The notes below the pieces were generated by a model that made no database searches, had not been told where the DNA came from, and was given only the letters and a program-made list of their open reading frames with translations. Below, piece by piece: positions 34,051 to 45,179 of a stretch of DNA of 64,000 bases. Position 1 is the first letter of the stretch; the number at the start of each line of letters is the position of its first letter. Origin of the DNA: Ciborinia camelliae. Taxonomy: Eukaryota > Ascomycota > Leotiomycetes > Helotiales > Sclerotiniaceae. Position numbers and translations under genes: made by a program. Where the stretch lies: NCBI GenBank assembly GCA_025890175.1, contig JANPYM010000006.1, positions 2,683,365-2,747,364 on the forward strand, given 5' to 3'.

Positions 34051-34659
34051 ATGTCGTTCTACTACCCCTATCCCCAATACTTCGTACCCGCCATGCCACC
34101 CATGCCCATCTATCCCGCTACAGCAGTAACAGCAATCACAACTCCAATCGTTCACCAAAAACCAGGTTGGAACCCACTTCACGGACAAGATCCTAGAAGT
34201 GCACCGCCGGGCGTGGGAAATTCTGTCATGGGCTTTTCTACGGGTATGTATTATACTCCGGTGAGTGGCTTGAGTAGCTTTGATGATATAAAGGCATTCT
34301 TGACTAATCTTTTTGGCGACTTAGGTCTGGAGGTATCTGTGATGGGTTTGGGTGTAGGCATAGGAGGAGCTGCTAGGTCGTTGCCTATGCCTATGCCTAT
34401 ACCACCACCAAATCCTCCAAATACAAATTCTTGTTCGAATTGTCGAAATGGAAATGCAAATGCGAATGCGAATGCGAATAATGCAAATTCTCCAACCTCC
34501 GGACCTCAACCAAGACCAAATTCCCCACCGAAATCCATTCTCAAACCATCGGGAGCTGTGTCATTTTCTTCCTCTCCTACGAAATCAAAAGATGTACCTC
34601 CGCTTAGTATTCTTACTCATGCAAACACGCATGCGAATGCGGATCGGCATCGTGACTGA
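34051..34659 (+). CDS. Small hypothetical low-complexity protein
   Basis: A single open frame of 202 residues starts MSFYYPYPQYFVPAMPPMP. It is Tyr/Pro/Met-rich at the N-terminus, with KPGWNPLHGQDPRSAPPGVG in the middle. It then has Pro-Met repeats (LPMPMPIPPPNPP), an Asn-Ala repeat (GNANANANANN) and a Ser-Pro tail (SPPKSILKPSGAVSFSSSP). Two of these come from hexanucleotide repeats in the DNA. No family is recognised. A good-looking intron (34261-34324, GTGAGT to CTTAG, 64 nt) lies inside the frame; splicing it would end the protein after about 75 residues. Which form is made cannot be decided from sequence. Confidence 0.5.
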   Translation: MSFYYPYPQYFVPAMPPMPIYPATAVTAITTPIVHQKPGWNPLHGQDPRSAPPGVGNSVMGFSTGMYYTPVSGLSSFDDIKAFLTNLFGDLGLEVSVMGLGVGIGGAARSLPMPMPIPPPNPPNTNSCSNCRNGNANANANANNANSPTSGPQPRPNSPPKSILKPSGAVSFSSSPTKSKDVPPLSILTHANTHANADRHRD

Positions 34660-35698
34660 TTAACCAAGGAAGAAAATACGTTTGGAAAGTGTTAGAGTTC
34701 GGGTTTGATTCGTCAAATCTTTACCGTGATGGGTTGGGAGGAATGTGGAGTTTTATGGGGAGTACTGTTGGGTAGGTAGGGCTTGGTAGGGGGTATTGCT
34801 TCTTAATTGCGAGGGAAAGAGGGAATGAGTGTCAGCCAGAGTCGAGTGGATGGCTTTTCTTTTGTACTGTGGGGTTGGAGATTGGTTGCTTTTTGATACG
34901 ATCCTAAAGAACTTGAAGCGAGCGAGTTTTAAGTCGATTAGATGGTCATATTGATGATGGAATTTTACGGCCAATGTTAATGTGCCGTCTTTGTATTGGA
35001 AATTGGCAAGGAGAGAATATACATGGTTTTATTAATGCTTTTCAGGACTTCTGTTTGTGTCTCTATCATCCATGGGCCTCTTTTCGCTATTCATGTAGCT
35101 TTGTAAAACCTCCTATTGCTTCCCCAAAAAGCTCGCAACTAGGTATCATAGGTCAATGATACCTCATCGGCTTTATCGTCTTAACTCAGAATGAATGTAA
35201 ATGTATGGGCTGATTGGGTTATTTGGTAAGTTACTTCGGATTATTTTTGCAGTGCTCTGTTTGATGTGTAACCAATGATACGTGTTCGTCACGGAGGGGT
35301 ACATGGTGTGCCTTCCAGTTTGGAGCCGTCGTGCTTCACCTCTTCGCAATTGGATCATTCTCCACTGTTAAGCCCAATATCAAATCAAATTGTCCATGTC
35401 CTACTTCAGCAAGTTTGTACACCCAAATATAGCAGCAGATAACCCGCAAGGGTCTAACCCAATTTGGGAGGATTGTGATTGCAGGTGTGCAAGGGTTGAT
35501 TAGAACTACGATCATGAGGCTATACAGACCATATAGTGGCACCTGCCATATTGATCTCTAACACCGACAAACTGATGTAACCTACTACAAGAATTACAAT
35601 CTTCACTAAATGCAAACTTCACCCTGAATAACTTTCTCAACCTCATTGAAGTCTTACAAATTTTCATCACTCATTGATCTGAGCTTATTATTCATATA
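34660..35698. other. Intergenic, no supported gene
   Basis: This stretch of about 1.04 kb has a few TAGGTAGG units (34770-34780) and several short frames on the minus strand without motifs (35173-35358, 35336-35542). No mobile element or RNA gene is recognised. Confidence 0.5.
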
Positions 35699-38151
35699 AT
35701 GGATTCCATGGAGACGCATTCCAGTCCAACTCCAGATCATCTTGATGATTCTTAGAATGATGGTAGTCATGTGGGAGAGTCCAACGATGAAGAATGGGAA
35801 AAGAAATGCTCGATATGCAAATACCTACAAGTAAAGGAAAAGCAAAGGACTTTTACTCTTCCAGACTGGGAACTAAAGCGGAGTAATTACCAGTTCTTCC
35901 ACAAAAAGTGTACCAGTTGCTTGGACATTTCTACAGAATCACTTTGCAAGATATGCAATCACATGAGGCTTGGACACATCGCAAGATGCTTCATTGGCTC
36001 TTCAGATGAACCAACGAGGGATTTCAGATATGACATTGGTTCTATCCATGATTTGGAGGAGCGCTCTGCGTATTGCCAGACTTGTCGTACATTCGCAGAC
36101 GTAGCGACTCCGATGGCAACTCAGAATGGTATTTCATTGGAAACAAAGTTGTAATAACAGTGAGCGATGAGATTTCCAGAACGTGGAATAGATGCACCTT
36201 TTTTATTCAAGTGTTTCTCGACACTTTAGATATCAAATTTAACAAGAGTAAGCAACCTACCTCGTTTTCTTTTGTTGAATTTTCTGAATATCATGGAGTA
36301 TAATTCATGATTCGTCCACTTCTAAGTCAGAGATCGAAACTGACCTATGCCTCATAGCCATAAAACGATTCATTGGAACCGTAGATAAAGAAACTGGAGA
36401 AAGGCTGTTATCTCTGCGAAGACCAACACCACTTGTTAATTGGCATACGATCTCCGCCTGGATGAATGGGTGTGATTGGCAAAATATCCAAACTAATACT
36501 GTCTACAAAAAGAAGATGGATCCGACATCATTAAATCGATTTCGGGTCATAGATATTAAGGGGAAATGCGTGAAATTTGCTTCTTTAGACTGCAAGTTTG
36601 CTGCTTTGAGCTATGTATGGGGAGGGGGAGACCTCGGCTTACAAGCAACTACGAAAAATATCAATATGCTTGGCCAAGAGGGCTCTTTAACACGTCTAAT
36701 AGTTCCGAAAACAATCAAGGACGCGATAAATGCTTGTTGCATCTTGAATATCCCATTTCTGTGGGTGGACAGGCTCTGCATATTGCAGGACGAACTCCCC
36801 GACCAAAAAGCAATCCACCTAGAAGCCATGGGCCAAATATATGGCCTATCTTAAATTACGTTGGTTGCCATGGCAGGAGATAATCTCAATCACGGTCTTC
36901 CTGGAACGAGCGGAAGAAACCGAGTACCACTGTTTGGGACAGTTAAAACCCAAGGTATATATTTGTCAGAACAGTGGGAAGACTTCGGAACCATACTTGG
37001 TCATTCAAAGTGGCATACTCGAGGATGGACATTTCAAGAGGCCATACTTGCGTCAAGGTTACTCTTTTTTTCCCGAAAAAGGGGCGTTTTATAATTGTCT
37101 CAAATGTTGCGACAAATTTGAAAGCGAAGATACTCATGCAGGCCCGTACATCGGCTTTTCAGGTACTTCAAAGATTTCGTACTGTAAATTGGTGCCTGGA
37201 TATACCAAAAGAACCCTTACTTATCAACAAGATATAATCAACGCTTTTTCTGGTATCATGCACTCCAGATATGGCTCGCAGAACCATTGTGGCTTACCTT
37301 TCAACAATTTTACTCGGGCTATTCTTTGGAAGACAGCAGATGGAAAATATCCCTGGCGGCGTGAGTCTCTGATGGATCGCTTTCCATCGTGGTCATGGTC
37401 TTCCATTGTCAATGGAATAATATATGACAATGGTCTGGTAGCCGGGCAAGATATCATCCCATCTCTTGCACAATATGCAATCCTCCTCTCAAACGACAAT
37501 GGGATGCCCCTAACAATACTTCCGAATGTACCTGGGAGTGAGTACGGGGGTTTCAATCCAGCTGTATGGAGAACCTCTAGTAGACTTACTATTTTATTGG
37601 CCTGGAAAGAGGGATGCTTCCCCGGTGAGCTTCCAGAAGCGCTGAATGCAAATGCAACATGGCAGCAATATGACAATATTGTTCGTAAGAGATGGACAAG
37701 CCTCGCCGATATGTGTGACGAAGCACACTGTTTTACCCGGGGAACAATGTCACGCCACTGGGAAAATGTTCAACATGAAAAGTCTCCGGACGAAATCCAA
37801 CAGTTTTATCAAGACAAGTGCATCTTAGTTCATACCCAGTCGCTAAAAGCTTATATAAGATTTTCGGAAGCAAATAACTCTTATTATATTCTTCGGAACA
37901 AAGAAGGCCAAGGGATAGGCTGGCTACAGCATAATTCTGTTAATTGGGAATAGATTTCTGATGTACTTCATGAAAATGATATTGTGGAATTTGACGCTCT
38001 GGCTCTTTCCATTCCATTTACAACCATGAGGTCGGATTGTCTTCCAAAATCTCACTTTCCTGAATCTACGTTCAGTCCCGAGCCAGCGAATTGGTTTAAC
38101 TCGGAGGGGAACAACCTCTCTTGGCAGCACAGTCGCAATGATGTCTATTAG
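35699..38151 (+). pseudogene. Broken HET-domain gene
   Basis: Reading from the ATG at 35699, HET-family sequence can be followed to the stop at 38149-38151, but it is interrupted repeatedly. There are in-frame stops at 35753-35755 (TAG), 36852-36854 (TAA, inside MGQIYGLS-stop-ITLVAMAGD) and 37951-37953 (TAG, NWE-stop-ISDVLHEND). Frame shifts fall near 36100 (CQTCRTFADVA to SDSDGNSEWYF) and near 37070-37080 (LLFFS to EKGAFYNC). One normal intron remains (about 36249-36329, GTAAGC to GTCAG), rejoining FNK-KIETDLCLIAIKRF. HET landmarks are FAALSYVWGGG, VPKTIKDAINACCILNIPFL, WVDRLCILQDEL and RGWTFQEAILASRLLFF; the tail keeps SWSWSSIVNG. N-terminal CxxC pairs (CSICK, CTSCLD, CKIC) resemble the intact HET gene at 2.9 kb. 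With three stops and two shifts it cannot make the full protein. Confidence 0.88.
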
Positions 38152-39650
38152 TTTCATAAGTTACAAATTAATTTGATGATTGTAATTACCGATTCCAATG
38201 GTATCAGTAGGCGTGTAGCTCTAGCAAACGCTTTTCTGAAAATTTGGGTCGATTTTGAACCCCAGTTTCATACCTTTATCATTGGCTAGTTCCAACTTGT
38301 GTGTTCGAAACTTCGATAGTGCATGTGTTGTCATGTTGTCATGTTGGCATATGTAACTGAGACAAGGATAGAAAATTTAATAGTATTAGTGATAGTATGA
38401 AAGGATATTGGGCTGATGTTATACGTGCCGTTCTGAATGCGGCGTAGAGACTTTCTAGACTCGTCAGGAAAGAAGAATTGTGTAGATTTCAGTTTGGATT
38501 TCTCAGAAATGCAGCAATAATTTATTTTTTATCTTAACAATTGCTAGGAAAAAAGAACGATAACAGAAATTTTGAAGATTACAGTTTGGTTTGCACTTTG
38601 TGCAAGAATTCATTAAGAATTCACTTTTTATTATAGGAATCTTAATAATAGCTACCAGAAACAATAATAGAAGTTTTCAAAATAAGAGACGAATTCAGGA
38701 GTGAATAGGTAGGTATCTTATGCAACTGACAGATAAGCGAGATTTCCTTTTCTTATATATCTTTCCCGCAAACAAATCGTACTCTTCACTTCCACCATCA
38801 AACATAAAGGAAAGTTCCTTGTTTAGCTGTTGAGTTCAGACATCCACTCCCGACTTGGTAAAACCAAGCTCGCGTCGGAAAACAAGATATATCATCGTTC
38901 CTAAACAATTCAAGCAGCTCGGCAACAAGAGCACCATAGAGCGCGACCAAAGCCATAATTTCCGCCCCTGTCCCCGTTGCCCCTTTGTCACCTTTTCTCC
39001 AGCCTCTTTCTCCACCATCGCCAGCTTGGGTTGCTTCCCAGGCCGCATCAATGGCAAAGTTTACAACATCTCTTAGACCCCGAATCAGTCTATTGTAGAG
39101 AGATCATATTAAGGCAGCCTTGACGCCATGATATGGAGTAAAATATCGCGAGAGTATATATGTACGTGCCGTTCTGATGACACGGTTGATATCTCTTTTC
39201 GAGCCACCGCTACATGGCGTATAACACAAGCGTCGTAACCTTGGATAGGTAGTGTCGCAACACTTGAATATGAAAAATAATCGTAAGATGCAGGCTCCAT
39301 CTCAGTAATATACCACATAAAAGTGGTGTGACAGATTCCAAAAGATAATCACAATAGCGGAGTGTTGAACCGCTCAGGAGATAAAACTTCATTAAAACCT
39401 CATTTATGGAAACCTGCCACGATAACATATCCAAGTTGACAATGAACAGATACCAGGACTCAATAAGAATCGACCATATTCCCATCAACTCCACATTAGA
39501 TATCCCAAAAAGATAGTCCATCGGACTAAATTTAATTCCTCACCATCTCAGAATCCCAAGATCAAGATAGACTATCCACCAATCTAATCTCCAAACTCTC
39601 CAATGCTGAAGGATGAACTCACCCAACAATACAAACCAACCTCCAAAATC
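38152..39650. other. Intergenic with one unexplained open frame
   Basis: This 1.5-kb region follows the broken HET gene. Most of it is AT-rich and featureless. On the minus strand about 39103-38808 is open without an ATG and reads protein-like (see the separate entry). A possible CT-rich leader lies near 38760-38815. Confidence 0.5.
38808..39103 (-). pseudogene. Possible gene fragment, unknown family
   Basis: The minus-strand frame from about 39103 to the TGA at 38808 reads LIRGLRDVVNFAIDAAWEA, then TGAEIMALVALYGALVAELL, then FRNDDISCFPTRAWFYQVG, ending GTFLYV. It has no ATG at its start and follows a stop codon, so it would be a terminal exon or a relic. The composition is protein-like, with alternating hydrophobic helix and ordinary codons. 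I do not recognise the family and no matching upstream exon was found. Confidence 0.3.
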
Positions 39651-40858
39651 TCATCTCTGAACCCAGCCCCCCTCAACCGCCTTCAACAGCGGACTCTCCA
39701 CAGCTCCAACAACCATCTCCAGTACCTCTGGCTTCAACTTCGTCTTATACTTCTCCCCCTGCAACATTCCCACCCCCACACAAACAATATTTAAACCCAT
39801 ACCGCCTTTCTTCTTTCCATCCATCGCCTTCCCATCTGCGACCTCTTCAATCTTCACCAATCCATTGGTCACATCCCGACCCATCACCTCTCCACCAGCA
39901 ACCTCCGCACCCGTCAAAAATTCCAACATAGCACTCATAGTTCCCCCCGAACTAATCACATCATCAATCAAAGCGATTCTCTTCCCCCTGATCAACGAGA
40001 GAAGATTCGGATCAAGATAGACAAAGGGTTCATCATCTGCCGTGTTGAAAATACAGGATATTTTCGTATTCAGCTGGTCGCCATACCATGGTTTATGGGA
40101 ATAGCCCCAGGGGATATGACGATCTTTTTTTAATCAATACCGATTAGCATGTTCTTTTTCCTCGCTTAGAACTCAAAGAAATAGGGACTCATTTTTCGCT
40201 TCCACCACTCTAGAAAATAATTGAAAAGGAGTGCCAATCCATGCGAATATCCTTTCTTACTAATCCACAAGCAAAATAAGGAAATAAAAGGAGGGGTCAA
40301 TAATCGAAGAAGAAAAAAAAATCACACACCAAAGCCCAACTCCTCAGCCACAAAAGGCGCCAAAACAAGGCCACCAGTGGGAAGTCCCATGACAACCTCG
40401 GGTTCAAATCTCCTAATCTTGCGCGCCACGATCCTCGCCAACTCCCTCACCACAGTCAGAGAAGCATGCGGCAATGCCAACGAACACACGGCGATATCAT
40501 CCGTGGTGGCGCCCAAAGGTCGAATGGGGAGAAGCAGGCTGGTGTCCGAGGTGAGAGGGGCAGCGTAGGAGTATTGATACGGGGGGACTGTGGAGTAGGG
40601 GAGAGAGGGGACCGAGGAGGTCGGGATTGTTTCTTGCCAGTAGCTGGTCGTGGGGCGAGTGAAGTGTTTGTGGATGATGGGTCCGATGGCTTCGTAGGGG
40701 TAGTGGGGAATGGGATGGCTGGATGAGGCTGTGGTATCACTGGTAGATGAAGATGGCTGTCCTGGGGGTGCGTTATTGAAACTCTGTGTCTCTAGTTCAT
40801 CTTGTTGTGTAGTCCTAACCGGAGCGGCATCTATAGAAAGCCGAGATGTAACCAACAT
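39651..40858 (-). CDS. Phosphoribosyltransferase-domain protein
   Basis: Two exons (40330-40858 and 39651-40123) are joined over a 206-nt intron (donor GTGTGT, acceptor AAAAG), restoring EELGF-DRHIPWGYSHKPWY in frame. The product has about 333 residues. The type I PRTase core is clear: EPEVVMGLPTGGLVLAPFVA (beta strand and PPi-loop region), then RIALIDDVISSGGTMSAMLE near residue 222, the acidic PRPP-binding loop. Such enzymes join a base or similar acceptor to PRPP; the acceptor cannot be told from sequence. The first 75 residues are Ser/Thr/Pro-rich and not part of the core. The C-terminal part has a Gly/Lys insertion (KAMDGKKKGGMG) between strands. The intron is longer than others in the window and its donor is weak, so that boundary is the least certain part. 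Confidence 0.85.
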
Positions 40859-41388
40859 CTTGACTTACGTTTCCAAAATATCTTGAACTGTGAAGGATTC
40901 TGAATAAGCAACGATGGAATAATAGAAGAATCACAAGAGTGATAGAAGAAAAGAACCACGCTTTTAAAAAGAAAATTCTCTCGGTCGAACAGGAAACTGA
41001 ATCATTCTTTGTAACCCGGGTGGGTGCGGAGATTATTTTGCGAAACTTCTTGGTCACACGAACTTGGTGAATGTGCCACGCAGGTTCATGATCACAAGAT
41101 CGTACGAAAGAAATGAAATACTAATATAAACTATGCTAAATGTGGGGAATGTGTCATTTAGATGTTTGAGAAATGCGTTACGTGGTGAAAACTAGGAAAA
41201 AGAATTCTTTTACTACCCAAAAGTCACAATGAATCATTAAAGCTCTTCGTATCAAGAAAATTGCTTGAGAGAAGGCACCAATGCAGGCAAGTGAAGAGTG
41301 ATGTGTTGCTCTCGGAGATATTAACAATCATCTGAAGGCTTGAAAGAATACTCCGATGCCGTGGTTTATTTCATTAGAGCCGCATACT
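40859..41388. other. Intergenic, no gene seen
   Basis: This 530-bp stretch is the presumed promoter of the phosphoribosyltransferase gene plus the 3' flank of the next minus-strand gene. It is AT-rich, with no repeats or motifs of note. Confidence 0.55.
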
Positions 41389-42033
41389 TCAAAATGCAAG
41401 CTGAGATAGAGAGCGCTCATGCCCAACAGTCTTAGACTTATCCATCTCAGAAGTAACATCATTTTTCCGATCATCCCATCCTACACCTTTACACCCACCC
41501 GAAGAAACTCCATGACAAGGCTTTTCATGACCACTTTCAGCGGTTGTAATTTCTAAATCTTCGCTGCTCCGCTTGACTGGTAAGACTTCCGAGCTCCATA
41601 CATATCCCTGCACGACAATCTCTGGCTCCGGTTGCCAATCCATGCCATCCTTCCTCTCAACATTATGTGAGCCATCATCGCTGTCATCGCCGCTGTTTTC
41701 ATCATCTGGCAACCATTCTTCTATCCTCTCTATATGAGATCTCAGAGATGTGAGAAGGTACTCTTTCAGGTGCTTAGATTTGACAAGGAAATGATGATTA
41801 GGTCGATGCCACATGGCAGCTTGATTCGCTGGATGGGCCGCAAGATTATTCCGGCGATGGGTCCTTTGAGTGCAGTAGCGACTATCTTGGATACGGTAAT
41901 GACCCAAGTGAGAATTTCTCTGATGGCTTCGAGCCGATGAAAACTGGGCATGGGATGCGTCTCGTTGTTCATGGTCATAATTAGATTCATCATGGTGCCA
42001 CCTGGTACGTCTGTTTCTATCGCCACTACCCAT
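41389..42033 (-). CDS. Small hypothetical protein
   Basis: The open frame starts at the ATG at 42033 (MGSGDRNRRTRWHHDE); the codon at 42039 is GTG. It encodes about 214 residues, strongly His/Arg/Asn-rich for the first 80. A short helix follows (HLKEYLLTSLRSHIERIEEW), then an acidic stretch (DDENSGDDSDDG) and a WQPEPEIVVQGYVW strand. No family, signal peptide or membrane segment is recognised. Uninterrupted length and a helix-acidic-tail layout make it plausible as a gene, but it has no other support. Confidence 0.5.
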   Translation of the reverse strand: MGSGDRNRRTRWHHDESNYDHEQRDASHAQFSSARSHQRNSHLGHYRIQDSRYCTQRTHRRNNLAAHPANQAAMWHRPNHHFLVKSKHLKEYLLTSLRSHIERIEEWLPDDENSGDDSDDGSHNVERKDGMDWQPEPEIVVQGYVWSSEVLPVKRSSEDLEITTAESGHEKPCHGVSSGGCKGVGWDDRKNDVTSEMDKSKTVGHERSLSQLAF

Positions 42034-42711
42034 GGTCACATCGTGGATTGATCAGGTATCAAATAAAATGAGAAATAGGCCTGATAAAACATTGGTAGTG
42101 ATATCTATCTTTGAGTGATGGATATCCGACGAAAGTTCTGGTAGGGCCAATAAAATCTCAGCTCAATGAGCTTTAGGTTCGTTTCGAATAGGCATTGTCC
42201 TGTGACAAAGTAGCCTGGATTAGATATTTCAATGATTGCCATGGAACATAAAGGTTATTTCGAGAATCTTAAAAGTAACAATCGTAATAACATATACGTC
42301 AGGGTGTCCGAAAGTCCGGGCTGCAGTCCAATAATGAGATGTTTCTCATTCTTGGATTCGTCTGGAAGATTGGAAAAGCGTTTGAAAAATTAAATGAATC
42401 TATTGAAAAGATCAACTCATCCTCAAAGATTAATAGGGGTTTCAAAAATTAAAGGCTTAGGTCTGGTTTGCTGGCCCGGACTATTGGATACCCTGCTATA
42501 CACACTTTGACCAGCCAGTAGTGTACCGTTCCTCAATTCTTTCTCCAGTAACCTCCCGCCACGGTCTTGACATTGACGTATGGGAAGATTTGATATAGAA
42601 ATATCACCTTCGCGGACTAAGGCTCAGTTATATCTGAGACATACCTGTACGGTGCGCCTCCAAGATTACAGAAAAATCTGTATTCTAATCCATATGAATG
42701 GTCCATGACAT
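42034..42711. other. Intergenic, no gene seen
   Basis: This 678-bp stretch lies between two minus-strand genes. It contains no repeat and no protein-like frame; the first part is the presumed promoter of the small gene. Confidence 0.55.
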
Positions 42712-45179
42712 TCAAGTGGAAGGTTCATGCCAGTCCCAATCTTTCACCAATTGTTTGACACGATAATCAGTCGCCCAGCCAAGGTCAGTCTGGATACCCC
42801 TCAATAAATCAAGTATCACTTTTCGCTCTTCTGTTTCAGTTAAGCATTGGCCTGCGACGAATAGCGGTTGCACTTGGTGAATCCTTACGGAACCTTCTGG
42901 TCTTCCCAAAGCCATGCCACAAATTTCATGACTATGATGGCGAACTTCCATCTCGATGGACCGATAAGAATGGAGCCTATTTAAGACAGTAGTTCTTTTT
43001 GTAGTCGATTCGTGAGGTTTGTTAATGAGAAGAAGTATTCTCGTAAAATGATATGACTGCATTGTTGAGGCGCACATGGGAATACTATACCATATTTCCG
43101 GAAATATAGCTCTAGGTGAGTCTTGTGGCAGACTGCCATCGGTAATTATTGGTAGACGAGCACATGGTTTGAAGGTGTCTGGTAGACCTTGGTACCAAAC
43201 TTCCAGCTCGTTGGCCAGTTCGTGCCATCTTTCGAGTAAAGTCATTTGATTGATACCAAAAACAGCAGTGGAGCTACGTCTATCTTGGGGGAAAACGTTG
43301 TCGATGGAATCTCCAGCGGCAATAAAATTTACTATTTTCGACATGAGCCAGATTAAAGCATTCGAAATCATATCTTCTCGCATACACATTTGCAGCTCCG
43401 GATATAAACTGTCTCTGTTGCTTGGGGAGATGAATCCATTTTCGTCTATAAGAAGTCCGGCTGCTCGCCAGAGATCCCAATCTTCCGTGTTGAGCCGTGT
43501 TTGCCCTTCGTTAATGACTGCTTGATAATTAGATACATCAGAAATGAGTGGATGCGTATACTAACATGCTGCGAGGAAGTCCTGGCGGGCAAAGTTCCAA
43601 AATGTAGCTCTCCTGGCGACTGACGGCTTTGATCTAAAAGATAACGACGCCTGGGTACTAGGTGAATTTAAAGGCATCATTCCCTCTCTTTCCGCAAGGT
43701 CGAACAGGGACTTGGTGCCGCTAAGATGGCTAGACCAGGCGACACTAGCATTATCTAGAAATTCGTAGACACAGAGTATAGCGGCAGCTGCAACTGTCTC
43801 ATCAGCGTCACGATGTACCGGCCTGGATAATCGCCGTCGCTTATTTGGTTGAGATGGAATACTCTGCGGCGATGCAGTATTTCCTGGTGAAGTAAAATGC
43901 TCTCCAATCGTGGGAGTAATCGGGACATCATTCCCACCCGACTTGGAAAGCTCCTCCACCAACAGAGAAATTGCTTTGTCATAATATTTTGCACTAATGT
44001 AAACCCAATCAACCTTCTCCGAATTTGGGTAGAGCTCCATAAGTGCTTGCTCACTTACTATGCCCCCAACAACCGCCTTCCTTCCCCCGACACGCGAAAG
44101 TTGTTTTGCTGCATATGCGCATACTGAATATTTGAGCAAAGGATTAGATACGGCAAGGATAGGTACATGATGTGCGAAGTAACACCCAAGGTCGAAGAGA
44201 TCCATCCTAATAAAGTTAATTATGTTCCCAGTCGCGCTATAGCCCCCGCTCACCATTGTCCAGTTGTCTCCCCAAAGTGTCTTAATAGGAATGCAACCTC
44301 ATGCTCTCTTACACTATCGACATCACTGATGAATGAGTTCGTCCTAGAAAGTGATCTCGATGATGGGTCGACTAGGGGTGAGCCTATGATGAAACTATTA
44401 GCCGAGGACCTAGACTGGTGGATATTAAAAACATTTTCATACCCAAACGGCCTTCCAGTCCAGTAGGGTTCAGTATAAAGTCGAAGTGGTTGACCGAGTG
44501 CTGCGGAGTATTGATGCCTCTTGGTGAATTGACAGGCACCGATAACTGACGCATATATTCCATGTTGGTAGTAGCACCAGTCGAAAGAGCTTCTTCGAAT
44601 GAGGGGTGACTATGAGCACCATTGTCGGTCTCGTCTATAGTGGTTGCAATGGGAATAGTAGAGTCTGTGTACTGTTCGGGTTCAGGAGTTGCTTCCATAT
44701 TATATGGATCGGCGACATTGATAAAGGTTACTGACAATCGCCTCGTCAGCTCTTGCTCCTTCAACTCGCACTGCAATCTAGTTTCTATAACATACTCTGC
44801 TTCGGCACATCTATCCACACACTTCTCTCATGAAATGTATTCCTATATGCGTAGAATCCTCCCAACCGACCACTTTTTTCACCCGAAAAAACATCTTCAC
44901 CACCATTCATGGACGCATTTTGATGGTGTCGAAACACTACTCCATCGCTGGGTACGCATTGTCTCGAGGCTTTATGACATTGTCCACATTCTGGCTTGAC
45001 TTCATCACATTTGAGCTTCCGTTGTCGACAGGTTCGACTGTAACCCAAAAAAGAAACAAAGATTAGCCTATTGACCACTGGAAGTGTACTGTGCTACCTA
45101 GCACTATACTGGTGTGCTGTGCGGCTGTGCAGCTGTATGATTCAATGGAAGATAATTACCATCCTGTATGAGACCGCAT
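42712..45179 (-). CDS. Zn(II)2Cys6 transcription factor, Fungal_trans_2-like
   Basis: Six exons can be followed in frame: 45160-45179, 44796-45037, 44443-44730, 44254-44383, 43566-44206 and 42712-43517. Introns are 122, 65, 59, 47 and 48 nt with good donors (GTATGT, GTATGA, GTGAGC, GTTAGT). The product has about 708 residues. The first intron splits the zinc cluster; splicing completes six cysteines at 7, 10, 17, 24, 27 and 34 (GCRTCRQRKLKCDEVKPECG then QCHKASRQC), the C6 binuclear DNA-binding motif. Later landmarks are VPKQITFINVADPYN, VAFLLRHFGETTGQWMDLFD, a basic PNKRRRLSRP (likely nuclear signal) and AAFINEGQTRLNTEDWDLWR. The layout matches regulators of the ARCA/acriflavine-sensitivity type with a PF11951-like region. 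Its targets are unknown; the nearby dehydrogenase and P450 relic could be former ones. Confidence 0.9.

Noticed and set aside
35756..36154. Separate small gene starting after the first stop of the HET pseudogene
   Set aside because: It is in the same frame as the upstream ATG at 35699 and its text continues into HET sequence after a frame shift, so it is part of the broken gene.
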